Positions 18,528 through 29,627 of a DNA stretch of 44,366 nucleotides are shown one piece after another; position 1 is the stretch's first letter, and each line of letters opens with the position of its first letter. The position numbers and the translations under genes are program-made. The stretch is from contig CAMAQR010000032.1 of assembly GCA_945860375.1 (NCBI GenBank), forward strand, positions 1-44,366, in the 5' to 3' direction. The notes under the pieces are model-generated. The model searched no databases, had not been told where the DNA came from, and saw only the letters and a list, made by a program, of their open reading frames with translations. Origin of the DNA: Pseudorhodobacter antarcticus. Lineage in GTDB: Bacteria > Pseudomonadota > Alphaproteobacteria > Rhodobacterales > Rhodobacteraceae.

Positions 18528-21500
18528 ATGAAGATCGAGCGTAAGTTTACCACCGAGGCAACCGGTGCTTATGGCGCATTGGCGTTTTCGACCACAGTGT
18601 CGGAAATCCGCAATCCTGACGGCACCGTTGTTTTCCGCAATGAGGCGGTCGAGGTGCCAAAAGGCTGGAGCCAGGTGGCCTCGGACGTGCTGGCGCAGAA
18701 ATACTTCCGCAAAGCCGGGATTCCCGCTCGTCTGCGCAAGGTCAAAGAACGCGATGTGCCGAAGTTCCTCTGGCGCTCGATCCCGGATGAAGACGCTTTG
18801 GCGCAATTGCCTGCCGAGGCCCGCTTGGTCGGTGAAAGCTCTGCCAAACAGGTGTTTGACCGTTTGGCCGGGGCTTGGGCTTACTGGGGCTGGAAAGGCG
18901 GCTACTTCACCACCGAATCCGACGCTCGCGCCTATTATGACGAGATGCGTTTCATGTTGGCGCGCCAGATGGCAGCGCCGAACAGCCCACAATGGTTCAA
19001 CACCGGTCTGCATTGGGCCTATGGCATCGACGGTCCGTCGCAGGGGCATTATTACGTCGATCACAAGACCGGCGAATTGACCAAGTCCACCTCTGCCTAT
19101 GAACACCCGCAGCCGCATGCCTGCTTCATCCAGTCGGTCAAGGATGATCTGGTCGGCGATGGCGGTATCATGGACCTGTGGGTGCGTGAGGCGCGGCTGT
19201 TCAAATACGGTTCGGGCACCGGCACCAACTTTTCGTCGCTCCGCGGTGCAGGCGAGAGCCTGTCTGGCGGCGGTAAATCATCGGGCCTGATGGGCTTTTT
19301 GAAAATCGGTGACAGGGCAGCTGGCGCGATCAAATCCGGCGGCACCACGCGGCGCGCGGCAAAGATGGTGATCTGCGACATGGATCACCCGGATGTTGAG
19401 GCATTCGTGAACTGGAAGGTCATTGAAGAGCAAAAGGTGGCCTCTCTGGTCGCAGGCTCCAAGGCCCACGAATTGCGCCTGAACGAGATTTTCACCGCCA
19501 TCCGCACCTGGGACGGGTCAGAGGAATCCTCGGTTGATCCGGCCAAGAACCCGGCCCTGAAGGCGGCGATCAAATCGGCCAAAAAGGCGATGATCCCCGA
19601 CACCTATACCAATCGCATACTGCAATACGCCAAGCAGGGCTTCACCAGCATCGAATTCCCCACCTATGATGTGGACTGGGATTCCGAGGCCTATATCACC
19701 GTGTCGGGTCAAAACTCGAACAACTCGGTGCGTGTCACCGATGCTTTCCTGACGGCTGTGAAGGATGACGCCGACTGGGCACTGATCCGCCGCACTGACG
19801 GCAAGACCGCCAAGACGATCAAGGCGCGCGATTTGTGGGATCAGGTCGGCCACGCCGCTTGGGCCTGCGCCGATCCGGGCATCCAGTTCCACGACACCGT
19901 CAACGCTTGGCACACCTGCCCGGAAGATGGTGCGATCCGCGGGTCCAACCCTTGCTCGGAATACATGTTCCTCGATGACACCGCCTGCAATCTGGCCTCG
20001 ATGAACCTGCTGACCCTGTTCAACGATGGCAAGTTTGACGCGGATGGCTACATCCACGCCACCCGGCTGTGGACGATCACGCTGGAAATCTCGGTGATGA
20101 TGGCGCAGTTCCCGTCCAAGGAAATCGCGCAACTGTCTTATGATTTCCGCACCTTGGGTCTGGGCTATGCCAACATCGGCGGCCTTTTGATGAACATGGG
20201 TCTGGGATATGACAGCGTTCAGGGTCGCGCCATGTGTGGCGCACTGACGGCCTTGATGACGGGCGTGACCTATGCCACCAGCGCCGAGATGGCGCGTGAA
20301 TTGGGCGCGTTTTCGGGCTATGCCCGCAACGCCCAGCACATGCTGCGGGTGATCCGCAACCACCGTGCCGCTGTCCATGCGACGGGCAGCTACGAAGGGT
20401 TGAACGTCAATCCGGTCGCACTCGACGCCGCCAACTGCCCCGACCAGACCCTTGTCACTTTGGCCAAATCGGCCTGGGATGAGGCCCTGACTTTGGGCGA
20501 GGCGCATGGCTACCGCAACGCCCAAACCACCGTGATCGCCCCCACCGGCACCATCGGTCTGGTGATGGATTGCGACACCACGGGCATCGAGCCTGACTTT
20601 GCGCTGGTGAAGTTCAAGAAACTTGCGGGCGGCGGCTACTTCAAGATCATCAACCAATCGGTGCCAGCGGCGCTTGAGAAACTGGGCTACTCGACCTCGC
20701 AGGCGGCTGAAATCGTCGCCTACGCAGTCGGTCACGGTTCCATCGGCAACTGCCCCGGGATCAACACCACCGCCCTTGTTGGCCATGGCTTTGGCGCGCG
20801 GGAATTGGAGAAGATCGAGGCAGCTTTGCCGTCTGCCTTCGACATCCGGTTTGTCTTCAACCAATGGACCTTGGGCGTTGATTTTTGCAAAGGCAGCCTT
20901 GGCATTCCCGAAGCCAAGCTGAACGACCCGACCTTTGATCTTCTGCGCCACCTTGGTTTCACCAAAACCCAGATTGACGCCGCCAATGACCACGTCTGCG
21001 GCACGATGACTCTGGAAGGCGCACCCTTCCTGAAGCCCGCGCATTACTCGGTTTTCGATTGCGCCAACCCCTGCGGCAAGACTGGCAAGCGCTATCTGTC
21101 AGTGGACAGCCACATCTACATGATGGCCGCCGCGCAATCCTTCATCTCGGGCGCGATTTCCAAGACCATCAACATGCCGAACTCGGCCACCATCGAGGAA
21201 ACCTTGGCGGCCTATGAGCTGAGCCACTCGCTGGGGATCAAGGCAAATGCGCTGTACCGGGACGGCTCCAAGCTGTCGCAGCCCTTGGCATCGGCGTTGA
21301 TTGATGACGATGAGGAAGCTGAAGAAATCCTCGCCAACGGCTCCAATCAGGAAAAAGCCGCTGTTCTGGCCGAAAAGATCGTTGAAAAGATCATCTACAA
21401 GGAAATCATCCGCACCAACCGCGAGAAACTGCCGGAACGTCGCAAGGGTTACACCCAAAAGGCCATTGTTGGTGGCCACAAGGTTTACCTGCGTACTGGC

Positions 21501-22202
21501 GAATACGGTGACGGGCGTCTGGGTGAGATCTTTATCGACATGCACAAGGAAGGTGCGGGTTTCCGCGCCATGATGAACAACTTCGCCATCGCGATTTCTG
21601 TGGGCCTGCAATACGGCGTGCCGCTGGAGGAATATGTTGAAGCGTTCACCTTCACCCGCTTTGAACCGGCAGGCATGGTGCAAGGCAATGACTCGGTGAA
21701 AAACGCCACCTCTATTCTGGATTACATCTTCCGGGAACTGGCGATCAGCTACCTTGACCGCACCGATCTGGCCCATGTCAAACCCACCGGCGCGTCGTTC
21801 GACGATCTGGGGCGCGGCGTGGAAGAGGGCAAGCGCAACGTGTCCGAACTGTCCGATCAGGCCGCATCACGCGGGCTGGAGGTGCTGCGTCAGATCAGCT
21901 CGACCGGCTATCTGCGCAAGCGTCTGCCGTCAGAACTGGTGGTGTTGCAAGGCGGCATGGGGGCCACGGCCTTGGCCAATGGCACCGATCCGGTGTCGGC
22001 CTTGAACATGCTGATCCCCGAAACCGCGCGGTCAGGCGGCACCGCGTTGGCATCGGGCATCGTCGGCATGGACCTGCGGGTCAAGGCCAAGATGCAAGGC
22101 TACGAGGGCGACCCCTGCGGCGAATGCGGAAACTTCACCTTGGTGCGCAACGGCACCTGCATGAAGTGCAACACCTGCGGCGGGACATCTGGCTGCAGCT
22201 GA
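18528..22202 (+). CDS. nrdJ: Adenosylcobalamin-dependent (class II) ribonucleotide reductase
   Basis: Reduces ribonucleotides to deoxyribonucleotides with a coenzyme-B12-derived radical (1224 aa, the long class II form). The radical-site motif NPCSE is at 474-478 (Cys 476, Glu 478). [20 protein letters not shown] and the late block [23 protein letters not shown] are also typical. The C-terminal tail has [22 protein letters not shown], cysteine pairs of the kind that carry reducing equivalents or bind zinc. The ATG at 18528 follows AGGACGGGG. A longer in-frame ORF upstream lacks coding character. Being class II, it works with or without oxygen but needs cobalamin. No partner gene is nearby. 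Confidence 0.96.
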   Translation: MKIERKFTTEATGAYGALAFSTTVSEIRNPDGTVVFRNEAVEVPKGWSQVASDVLAQKYFRKAGIPARLRKVKERDVPKFLWRSIPDEDALAQLPAEARLVGESSAKQVFDRLAGAWAYWGWKGGYFTTESDARAYYDEMRFMLARQMAAPNSPQWFNTGLHWAYGIDGPSQGHYYVDHKTGELTKSTSAYEHPQPHACFIQSVKDDLVGDGGIMDLWVREARLFKYGSGTGTNFSSLRGAGESLSGGGKSSGLMGFLKIGDRAAGAIKSGGTTRRAAKMVICDMDHPDVEAFVNWKVIEEQKVASLVAGSKAHELRLNEIFTAIRTWDGSEESSVDPAKNPALKAAIKSAKKAMIPDTYTNRILQYAKQGFTSIEFPTYDVDWDSEAYITVSGQNSNNSVRVTDAFLTAVKDDADWALIRRTDGKTAKTIKARDLWDQVGHAAWACADPGIQFHDTVNAWHTCPEDGAIRGSNPCSEYMFLDDTACNLASMNLLTLFNDGKFDADGYIHATRLWTITLEISVMMAQFPSKEIAQLSYDFRTLGLGYANIGGLLMNMGLGYDSVQGRAMCGALTALMTGVTYATSAEMARELGAFSGYARNAQHMLRVIRNHRAAVHATGSYEGLNVNPVALDAANCPDQTLVTLAKSAWDEALTLGEAHGYRNAQTTVIAPTGTIGLVMDCDTTGIEPDFALVKFKKLAGGGYFKIINQSVPAALEKLGYSTSQAAEIVAYAVGHGSIGNCPGINTTALVGHGFGARELEKIEAALPSAFDIRFVFNQWTLGVDFCKGSLGIPEAKLNDPTFDLLRHLGFTKTQIDAANDHVCGTMTLEGAPFLKPAHYSVFDCANPCGKTGKRYLSVDSHIYMMAAAQSFISGAISKTINMPNSATIEETLAAYELSHSLGIKANALYRDGSKLSQPLASALIDDDEEAEEILANGSNQEKAAVLAEKIVEKIIYKEIIRTNREKLPERRKGYTQKAIVGGHKVYLRTGEYGDGRLGEIFIDMHKEGAGFRAMMNNFAIAISVGLQYGVPLEEYVEAFTFTRFEPAGMVQGNDSVKNATSILDYIFRELAISYLDRTDLAHVKPTGASFDDLGRGVEEGKRNVSELSDQAASRGLEVLRQISSTGYLRKRLPSELVVLQGGMGATALANGTDPVSALNMLIPETARSGGTALASGIVGMDLRVKAKMQGYEGDPCGECGNFTLVRNGTCMKCNTCGGTSGCS

Positions 22203-22210
22203 TCTTTGCG

Positions 22211-22258
22211 GCAACAAAATCAACGCCGGGGTTCGCTGGACTCCGGCGTTGATGTTGC
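22211..22258 (+). terminator. Possible terminator of nrdJ
   Basis: The inverted repeat ATCAACGCCGG (22219-22229) / CCGGCGTTGAT (22243-22253) has a 13-base loop. Outer GCAAC/GTTGC arms extend it. It begins 9 bases after the nrdJ stop. There is no T tract, so the type of termination is uncertain. Confidence 0.6.
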
Positions 22259-22310
22259 AACCGCCCCCGGACGGCATCCCTGCGCCAGGTCGGGCCGCAG
22301 CCGGACGCTG

Positions 22311-22448
22311 AATGGCGCCGGCCAGCGGTGCCAGCAAGGCGGTGCATTTGCCCACCCAATCGGCCAGTGTCGAGCGATCCAGATCGAGACCTTCTCGCTC
22401 TGATATCTGACTTTGACGGCAGAGCGGCAGATGGTTGGCCCATTGCCG
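22311..22448 (-). pseudogene. IS66-family transposase fragment
   Basis: About 46 codons on the minus strand read as the middle of an IS66 TnpC transposase. Segments WANHLPLCRQSQI and EGLDLDRSTLADWVG are hallmarks of this family just before the catalytic core. Nothing recognisable precedes or follows in the frame, and the rest of the roughly 500-aa protein is absent. It is a small relic of an insertion or a recombined piece, not a mobile element. It lies in the 535-base gap between nrdJ and creA. The rest of that gap holds a terminator, repeat copy 3 and one short open frame (22556-22737) of unknown meaning. Confidence 0.7.
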
Positions 22449-22691
22449 GGACCTGAAACTCTGGCGCTTGGACTTGTCGCCTTCGACACCCGGCCAACGC
22501 AAGATGCCACATCGCTGCGGGCGCGGACCCGGCGCTGACCAGTTCCATTGCGGGTTCAAGGCTGCAAAGCACAGAGCCAATCGCCCAGCGGCTGAATCCT
22601 GTGGCGCCGCAAGGCGTCGATCACAGCTTCCCCGGCTTTCTTGGCCACTGTGCAGCGCGGTTCCGGCGGCGGCTCTTTCGAAACCGTCAGA

Positions 22692-22723
22692 GCCTCCGGC
22701 GGGGATATTTGGGCCAAGATGAA
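22692..22723 (+). repeat. Dispersed repeat, diverged copy 3
   Basis: GCCTCCGGCGGGGATATTT, then GGGCCAAGATGAA. It shares the GGGGATATTT box and AGATGAA end with copies 1 and 2, in opposite orientation, but its GC-rich arm differs. It lies just past creA. Confidence 0.55.
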
Positions 22724-22737
22724 CCCGAGTGTCCGCG

Positions 22738-23202
22738 CTATGGCTGCGGCGGCAGTCCGGCGTTGTAGAAGGGCACGGTTGAGATCGACATCTTGGCCGA
22801 GCCATCGGTGAGTTCGGTGGCGTGGGTCAGATAGATCAACACCTGATTTTGTGCGTCAAACACCCGCGTCACGTTCAGCGATTTGAACACCAGCGACCGG
22901 CCTTCTGAGAACACTGTCTCACCCGCCGCAGTCTTTGCGATGTCGCCCATGATGATCGGCCCGGTCTGGCGACAAGCGATTGAGGCGTTTGAGGGGTCTT
23001 CAAACCAGTTGCCCTTTGACAGCCGGTCCCACATCGAGCGCTCGAAATAGCTGATATGGCAGGTGACGCCTTGGACTTTCGGGTCAGGGATTGCCTCGAT
23101 GATGATGTCATTGCCGACCCAGTCAACACCAACGCGCCCTACCTCTTCGGCTGTGGCCGTGAAGGGCATCAGGGCGATCAAGGCGGTGAACAACAGGCGC
23201 AT
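22738..23202 (-). CDS. creA: CreA-family periplasmic protein
   Basis: Small exported protein (154 aa) of the CreA family, whose biochemical role is not known. A signal peptide covers MRLLFTALIALMPFTATA (cleavage before EEVG). Family blocks follow: IIIEAIPDPKVQGVTCHIS, DPSNASIACRQTGPI, EGRSLVFKSLNVTRVFDAQNQVLIYL and KMSISTVPF. Two cysteines (in VTCHIS and IACRQ) could form a disulfide. The ATG at 23202 has AGAAGG seven bases before it and begins the signal peptide directly. It is divergent from nuoA with 257 bases between them. Confidence 0.9.
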   Translation of the reverse strand: MRLLFTALIALMPFTATAEEVGRVGVDWVGNDIIIEAIPDPKVQGVTCHISYFERSMWDRLSKGNWFEDPSNASIACRQTGPIIMGDIAKTAAGETVFSEGRSLVFKSLNVTRVFDAQNQVLIYLTHATELTDGSAKMSISTVPFYNAGLPPQP

Positions 23203-23368
23203 GGGCAGCCTTCTGGCGATGTCTTCCCACATTACATTGGGTGGGCGTCAGGGTTTCGCAAGAGGCGGCACTGGTTGTCTGGCCGACCGCAGGCGTCACA
23301 CCCGGTTTGCAAGTGCAGAATTTGACGGAACCCCTTGTCGCAGCCCTCTCTTTTCACACCGCCTTTGG

Positions 23369-23397
23369 TTGACCCCGCGCGGGTGGCAGAGTAAACG
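23369..23397 (+). promoter_or_regulatory. Possible sigma-70 promoter of the nuo operon
   Basis: TTGACC (23369-23374) is followed by a 17-base spacer and TAAACG (23392-23397), about 60 bases before the nuoA start. The -35 match is good and the -10 match is weak. It is the only reasonable pair seen in the creA-nuoA gap. Confidence 0.4.
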
Positions 23398-23459
23398 AGG
23401 CCAAGAGCGTGGTGGGCCTTGCGCCTGTCGCGCGTTGTTTCCAGCCATAGGAGCCTCGC

Positions 23460-24349
<890 letters not shown>

Positions 24350-24355
24350 GGTCAC

Positions 24356-24958
24356 ATGATGTCTGAAGCCCTGATCGAACTTGGCCAATACGTGGCGATG
24401 AAGCGCAATGAAGCCGTGATTTCCACTGCCGTGGCCTTCGGCGAGTTGAACGTCACCGTGCAACTGGCGCATCTGGATACGTTTATTGCCTTCCTGACCG
24501 AAGATGCTGCCTGCCGGTTCTCGTCTTTGGTGGACATCACAGCGGTCGATCACCCGGAACATGAGCCGCGCTTTGAGGTGGTCTATCACTTTCTGTCGAT
24601 GTATCAAAACCACCGCATCCGGGTGAAGGTCTGGGTCAGTGAGGAAGACATGGTGCCGTCGATCCACACCATCCATCCTTCCGCCAACTGGTTCGAGCGG
24701 GAAGTGTTCGACATGTTCGGCATCCTGTTTTCCGGCCACCCCGACCTGCGCCGCATCCTGACAGACTATGGCTTTCGCGGGCATCCTTTGCGCAAGGATT
24801 TCCCGACGACCGGCTACACCGAGGTGCGCTATGATGAGGCGCAAAAGCGGGTGGTTTATGAACCCGTCTCCTTGGTGCAGGAATACCGTCAATTTGATTT
24901 CATGAGCCCGTGGGAGGGTGCCAAGTACATCCTGCCCGGCGATGAAAAGAAAGCGTAA
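24356..24958 (+). CDS. nuoC: NADH-quinone oxidoreductase subunit C
   Basis: 30-kDa-type subunit of the connecting module of complex I (200 aa). It is separate from NuoD, unlike the NuoCD fusion of E. coli. The family signature is [31 protein letters not shown]..., followed by GHPLRKDFP and the C-terminal REFDF-type [13 protein letters not shown]. Two adjacent ATGs (24356 and 24359) are served by a GAGG just upstream; the second has the better spacing. Six bases separate it from nuoB. Confidence 0.96.
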   Translation: MMSEALIELGQYVAMKRNEAVISTAVAFGELNVTVQLAHLDTFIAFLTEDAACRFSSLVDITAVDHPEHEPRFEVVYHFLSMYQNHRIRVKVWVSEEDMVPSIHTIHPSANWFEREVFDMFGILFSGHPDLRRILTDYGFRGHPLRKDFPTTGYTEVRYDEAQKRVVYEPVSLVQEYRQFDFMSPWEGAKYILPGDEKKA

Positions 24959-24967
24959 GGGGCCATC

Positions 24968-26203
24968 ATGGACGGCGATATCCGCGTGAACAGCTATGAT
25001 GACGGCTCTGCTGACGCCCAGACCGGCGAGCAGCGCATCCGCAATTTCAACATCAACTTCGGCCCGCAACACCCTGCTGCGCACGGCGTTTTGCGTCTGG
25101 TGCTGGAACTGGACGGCGAGATCGTGGAACGCTGCGATCCGCATATCGGCTTGCTGCACCGTGGCACCGAAAAGCTGATGGAAAGTCGCACCTATCTGCA
25201 AAACCTGCCGTATTTTGACCGGCTGGATTATGTCGCCCCGATGAATCAGGAACATGCCTGGTGCTTGGCGATCGAACGGCTGACCGGCACCGCTGTGCCG
25301 CGTCGCGCCAGCCTGATCCGGGTGCTGTTTTGTGAAATCGGCCGTATCCTGAACCACCTTCTGAACACCACGACGCAGGCCATGGACGTTGGCGCGCTGA
25401 CGCCGCCGCTGTGGGGCTTTGAAGAGCGTGAAAAGCTGATGGTGTTTTATGAGCGGGCGAGCGGCGCGCGCCTGCACGCCGCTTATTTCCGCCCCGGTGG
25501 TGTGCATCAGGATCTGACCGACGATCTGATCAACGACATTGAGGCCTGGACCTACACCTTCCCCAAGGTGCTGGACGATCTGCACGGTCTGCTGACCGAA
25601 AACCGCATCTTCAAACAGCGCAACGCCGATATCGGTGTGGTCACCGAGGACGACATCGTCAAATACGGCTTCTCTGGCGTTATGGTGCGCGGGTCGGGTC
25701 TGGCCTGGGATTTGCGCCGCAGCCAACCCTATGAGTGCTATGACGAATTCGACTTCAAGGTGCCGGTGGGCAAGAACGGCGATTGCTATGATCGCTATCT
25801 GTGCCGCATGGAAGAGATGACGCAGTCGATCCTTATCATCCGGCAGTGCATCACCAAATTGCGCGCGGAACCCGGCGAAATTCTGGCCCGTGGCAAGATC
25901 ACCCCGCCCAAGCGCGACGATATGAAAACCTCGATGGAGGCGTTGATCCACCACTTCAAACTTTACACCGAGGGCTTCCATGTCCCCGCGGGTGAGGTTT
26001 ATGCGGCGGTTGAGGCCCCGAAGGGTGAATTCGGCGTTTATCTGGTGGCCGACGGGTCGAACAAACCCTACCGCGCCAAGATCCGCGCGCCAGGTTTCTT
26101 GCACCTGCAAGCCATGGATTACATCTGCAAAGGCCACCAACTGGCCGACGTATCCGCAATCATCGGCACGATGGACATCGTGTTCGGGGAGGTCGACCGC
26201 TAA
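24968..26203 (+). CDS. nuoD: NADH-quinone oxidoreductase subunit D
   Basis: 49-kDa-type subunit that forms the quinone pocket with NuoB (411 aa). Family motifs include [43 protein letters not shown] and the C-terminal [12 protein letters not shown]...[11 protein letters not shown], ending in DIVFGEVDR. The ATG at 24968 follows AAGGGG. Its stop overlaps the nuoE start (TAATG), giving coupling. Confidence 0.97.
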   Translation: MDGDIRVNSYDDGSADAQTGEQRIRNFNINFGPQHPAAHGVLRLVLELDGEIVERCDPHIGLLHRGTEKLMESRTYLQNLPYFDRLDYVAPMNQEHAWCLAIERLTGTAVPRRASLIRVLFCEIGRILNHLLNTTTQAMDVGALTPPLWGFEEREKLMVFYERASGARLHAAYFRPGGVHQDLTDDLINDIEAWTYTFPKVLDDLHGLLTENRIFKQRNADIGVVTEDDIVKYGFSGVMVRGSGLAWDLRRSQPYECYDEFDFKVPVGKNGDCYDRYLCRMEEMTQSILIIRQCITKLRAEPGEILARGKITPPKRDDMKTSMEALIHHFKLYTEGFHVPAGEVYAAVEAPKGEFGVYLVADGSNKPYRAKIRAPGFLHLQAMDYICKGHQLADVSAIIGTMDIVFGEVDR

Positions 26204-27420
26204 TGCTTCGCCGTCTTCACAAAGAACAACCCGCGTCTTTCGCCTTCACTCCGGCGAATTACCTGTGGTCGCAGGGTCAGATTTCCAAATACCCCGAAGG
26301 CCGCCAAGCTTCGGCGGTGATCCCGCTGTTGTGGCGGGCGCAGGAACAGGAAGGCTGGCTGTCGCGTCCGGCGATCGAGCATGTGGCGAACATGCTGGGC
26401 ATGGCCTATATCCGCGTGCTGGAAGTGGCGACGTTTTACTTCATGTTCCAGTTGCAACCGGTTGGTTCTATTGCCCATGTGCAGATTTGCGGCACCACAA
26501 GCTGCATGATTTGCGGCGCGGAAGAGCTGATTGCGGTGTGTAAGGAACTGATCTCGGACAAGGCCCATGCGGTGTCTGCCGATGGTAAGTTCTCATGGGA
26601 AGAGGTCGAATGTCTGGGGGCCTGCGCCAACGCGCCGATGGCCCAGATCGGCAAGGATTATTACGAAGACCTGACGCCTGCCAAATTGCGCGCATTGATC
26701 GGGCGGTTCTCGAATGGCGAAGTGCCGGTTCCGGGGCCGCAAAATGGCCGCTATGCCGCCGAGCCTTTGTCTGGGCTGACCACGTTGAAGGATCACGCCG
26801 CAGGGCGGGCGCAGTACAACGCCTCTGCGCAGAACGCGGTCGATATCGGCGATACGGTCAAACGGATTGATGGCAGCGAAGTGCCTCTGACCACGCCGTG
26901 GAAGGCCAAATCGCCGAAATCCGATCCAAAGCTGGCCGCGATGCCCGAGCCTGTCAGTGCTGCGGTCGGTGTGGCGGCGGAGCCCAAGCCGGGTGCGGCG
27001 CAGGTCGCGGACAAGACCGGGGCGACGGTTCACGAGGCCCCGGCGCTGTCCAAGGGCATGCCCGTGGCTGATGGCAATGCGCCCGAGGCCACACCGCTGG
27101 CGACGCTGGACGCCAAGGCTCCGGCCGAATTCGCACAGAACCAACCGGCTGGCCTGACCGGCCCGCGCGGCGGCGTGGCGGACGATCTGCAAAAGATCGA
27201 AGGCATCGGTCCGGTGCTGGAAAAGCTGTGCCACGGCGCAGGCATTTTCCACTTTGACCAGATTGCAAACTGGGGCGTGGACGAGATTGCGTGGATGGAC
27301 GCCAACCTGAAGGGCTTTAAGGGCCGGGTTTCCCGTGACAAATGGGTGGGACAGGCGAAACTGATCCTTGAGCTCGGCCTGGAGGAATTCCAGCGCCGCG
27401 CCAAGACCAACGAGTATTGA
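26203..27420 (+). CDS. nuoE: NADH-quinone oxidoreductase subunit E with long C-terminal extension
   Basis: 24-kDa-type subunit with the [2Fe-2S] cluster N1a (405 aa). The ligands are C96, C101, C137 and C141 (CGTTSC...CLGAC). The normal NuoE domain ends near residue 165. A further 240 residues follow. First comes a Pro/Ala-rich low-complexity stretch (about 235-320). Then comes a helix-hairpin-helix-like domain (about 326-390, [14 protein letters not shown]...[13 protein letters not shown]), similar to small domains fused to other proteins in this bacterial group. The extension is open through to the stop with no frame break. Its role is unknown. Confidence 0.95.
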   Translation: MLRRLHKEQPASFAFTPANYLWSQGQISKYPEGRQASAVIPLLWRAQEQEGWLSRPAIEHVANMLGMAYIRVLEVATFYFMFQLQPVGSIAHVQICGTTSCMICGAEELIAVCKELISDKAHAVSADGKFSWEEVECLGACANAPMAQIGKDYYEDLTPAKLRALIGRFSNGEVPVPGPQNGRYAAEPLSGLTTLKDHAAGRAQYNASAQNAVDIGDTVKRIDGSEVPLTTPWKAKSPKSDPKLAAMPEPVSAAVGVAAEPKPGAAQVADKTGATVHEAPALSKGMPVADGNAPEATPLATLDAKAPAEFAQNQPAGLTGPRGGVADDLQKIEGIGPVLEKLCHGAGIFHFDQIANWGVDEIAWMDANLKGFKGRVSRDKWVGQAKLILELGLEEFQRRAKTNEY

Positions 27421-27428
27421 GGGGCGGC

Positions 27429-27671
27429 ATGGACCATTCGCATGATCACGCAAGCGTGGACGGCCCCTGGCCGGGCGGTTGGCTGGTGGCGGCCCTTGCC
27501 GGGCTGATCGCGGCCACTTTGGCCCGGATGCTGGGGGATGTCGGAATTTCGCCCGCCGTTCTGGTTGGCGCGGTGGTGTTCGGGGTGTTTGGCGTGTTGC
27601 TGGGCAATGGTGGTGTGGAACTGGTGGCTGGGGATGACCATGGCCATGATGACCATGGCGGGCATCACTGA
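27429..27671 (+). CDS. Small His-rich two-helix membrane protein
   Basis: Protein of 80 aa with two hydrophobic helices (about 17-36 and 41-60). Both ends are rich in His and Asp (MDHSHDH at the start; DDHGHDDHGGHH at the end). If both ends face the same side, as two helices imply, they could form a metal-binding patch. The ATG at 27429 has GAGGGG five bases before it. It sits between nuoE and nuoF with gaps of a few bases, so it is co-transcribed with complex I. I do not recognise a named family. Confidence 0.8.
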   Translation: MDHSHDHASVDGPWPGGWLVAALAGLIAATLARMLGDVGISPAVLVGAVVFGVFGVLLGNGGVELVAGDDHGHDDHGGHH

Positions 27672-27674
27672 GGC

Positions 27675-27893
27675 ATGACACGTCCCGGCCCGCAAAAGGA
27701 TCAGACGCGCGACATCCGGCTGGTGGCCGTGGTGATCGCCGTCACGATGTTGTTGTGGATGGGGGTGCAGGTGGTTGGCGCGGATATGGGCTGGCCGCCG
27801 AAATACACGCTGCTGGCCGATCTGGCAGCACTGGCGGGGTTCATCTGGGCCTTGGTGGTGACATATCAAATTTGGCGCAAGCGCCGATCGTAA
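27675..27893 (+). CDS. DUF5337-type small membrane protein
   Basis: Protein of 72 aa with two membrane helices (about 15-34 and 45-66), a basic N-terminus (QKDQTRDIR) and a basic tail (WRKRRS). It resembles the DUF5337 family, which I know from nuo operons of Rhodobacteraceae; the assignment is from memory. It starts three bases after the preceding stop and precedes nuoF. The function is unknown, though assembly or accessory roles for complex I are plausible. Confidence 0.78.
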   Translation: MTRPGPQKDQTRDIRLVAVVIAVTMLLWMGVQVVGADMGWPPKYTLLADLAALAGFIWALVVTYQIWRKRRS

Positions 27894-27906
27894 GGAAGGG
27901 GCAGAT

Positions 27907-29202
27907 ATGCTCAAGGATCAGGACCGCATCTTCACCAACCTTTACGGGATGCACGACCGTTCTTTGGCGGGTGCGCGCAAGCGCGGCCATTGGGATGGCA
28001 CCGCCGAGATCATTTCGCGCGGCAAAGACAAGATCATCGAGCAGATGAAGGCCAGCGGTTTGCGCGGGCGTGGTGGTGCTGGATTTCCGACGGGGTTGAA
28101 GTGGTCATTCATGCCCAAGCAATCGGATGGACGCCCCTCTTATCTGGTGGTCAACGCCGACGAATCCGAGCCCGGCACCTGCAAAGACCGTGAGATCATG
28201 CGCCATGATCCCCATACCTTGATCGAAGGTTGTCTGATTGCCGCCTTCGCGATGGGGGCCAACGCCTGCTACATCTACATTCGCGGCGAATATATCCGTG
28301 AGCGTGAGGCTTTGCAGGCCGCCATGGACGAATGCTATGACGCTGGTTTGCTTGGAAAAAATGCCGCCGGGTCGGGTTGGGGTTTCGACTGCTACCTGCA
28401 CCATGGCGCGGGCGCTTACATCTGTGGCGAGGAAACCGCCCTGCTGGAATCGTTGGAAGGCAAAAAGGGCATGCCCCGGATGAAGCCGCCGTTCCCGGCA
28501 GGCTCGGGCCTGTATGGCTGCCCTACGACCGTGAACAATGTCGAATCCATCGCCGTGGTGCCGACCATTCTGCGCCGGGGGCCGGAATGGTTTGCAGGCT
28601 TTGGCCGTCCGAACAATGCGGGGACCAAGCTTTTTGGCATTTCTGGCCACGTCAACAACCCCTGCGTGGTCGAAGAAGCAATGTCGATCCCGCTGCGTCA
28701 ACTGCTGGATGAACATTGCGGCGGTGTGCGTGGCGGTTGGAAGAACATCAAGGCGGTGATCCCGGGCGGATCATCGGTGCCGATGCTCAATGCCGCGCAA
28801 TGCGACGATGCGATAATGGATTTCGACTGGCTGCGCGAACAGCGGTCTGGTCTGGGGACGGCGGCGGTGATCGTGATGGATCAATCGACCGACATCATCA
28901 AGGCGATCTGGCGGCTGTCGAAGTTCTACAAGCACGAATCCTGCGGTCAATGCACGCCCTGCCGCGAAGGCACCGGCTGGATGATGCGGGTGATGCAACG
29001 TCTGGTGACGGGCGAGGCAGAGCTTGAGGAAATCGACATGCTGATTTCGGTGACCAAACAGGTCGAAGGCCACACCATCTGCGCGTTGGGGGATGCGGCG
29101 GCTTGGCCCATTCAGGGTCTGGTGCGCCAGTTCCGTGAGGAAATCGAGGACCGGATCAAGGCGAAAAAGTCGGGCCGCATGGGCGCGATGGCGGCGGAAT
29201 AA
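27907..29202 (+). CDS. nuoF: NADH-quinone oxidoreductase subunit F
   Basis: 51-kDa-type subunit, the entry point for electrons, with FMN, the NADH site and [4Fe-4S] cluster N3 (431 aa). The NADH/FMN glycine-rich motif is [13 protein letters not shown] (54-66). A second conserved block, [19 protein letters not shown], follows. N3 ligands are C346, C349 and C352 in [12 protein letters not shown], and C392 in HTICALGD. The ATG at 27907 follows AAGGAAGGGG. The stop is followed at once by the next gene. Confidence 0.97.
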   Translation: MLKDQDRIFTNLYGMHDRSLAGARKRGHWDGTAEIISRGKDKIIEQMKASGLRGRGGAGFPTGLKWSFMPKQSDGRPSYLVVNADESEPGTCKDREIMRHDPHTLIEGCLIAAFAMGANACYIYIRGEYIREREALQAAMDECYDAGLLGKNAAGSGWGFDCYLHHGAGAYICGEETALLESLEGKKGMPRMKPPFPAGSGLYGCPTTVNNVESIAVVPTILRRGPEWFAGFGRPNNAGTKLFGISGHVNNPCVVEEAMSIPLRQLLDEHCGGVRGGWKNIKAVIPGGSSVPMLNAAQCDDAIMDFDWLREQRSGLGTAAVIVMDQSTDIIKAIWRLSKFYKHESCGQCTPCREGTGWMMRVMQRLVTGEAELEEIDMLISVTKQVEGHTICALGDAAAWPIQGLVRQFREEIEDRIKAKKSGRMGAMAAE

Positions 29203-29520
29203 ATGAAGGGGGCGGCAGTGGTGGCGATGGTTTGGCTTGGGGCATGTGTCGGTGCGGGAACGCAGCCGATGTCGCTTGCCGAAAGCGGTCCGGTTGCGAT
29301 TGAACTGTCGGGCCAATCCTACATCGCGGATCTGCAACCCGGTGACGGTGGCGCAACTTTGGCCCTGACCCGAGACGCCAAACCTTTTGCAAATGACGAC
29401 GGGGCCGAGGCCAAGCGCGCCGCATCGCAATTCTGTGCCAACCGCAACGCCCGCGTCAGCCCCTTGGCTTACGGCCACTATGTCGGCGGCGCTTGGGTTT
29501 TCAAAGGGGGCTGCGCATGA
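29203..29520 (+). CDS. Putative lipoprotein in the nuo operon
   Basis: Protein of 105 aa that starts directly after the nuoF stop codon. The N-terminus MKGAAVVAMVWLGACVGAG has a lipobox-like LGAC (12-15), so it may be a lipoprotein facing the periplasm. The n-region is short, with a single Lys. The remainder is small and soluble, with two Cys in the C-terminal half (FCANRNA and the final GGCA). I do not recognise a family. No good ribosome site is seen except the nuoF 3' end, so expression may depend on read-through by coupled ribosomes. Confidence 0.65.
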   Translation: MKGAAVVAMVWLGACVGAGTQPMSLAESGPVAIELSGQSYIADLQPGDGGATLALTRDAKPFANDDGAEAKRAASQFCANRNARVSPLAYGHYVGGAWVFKGGCA

Positions 29521-29627
29521 CGAACACCCTCACGCCGGGCGATAACACGCTGAATTGTCGGCCTGGTCATGGCATATCAATGCCAAATCGCCCACATGTT
29601 CGGTCAGTCAATGCCATGGAGGCCCGA

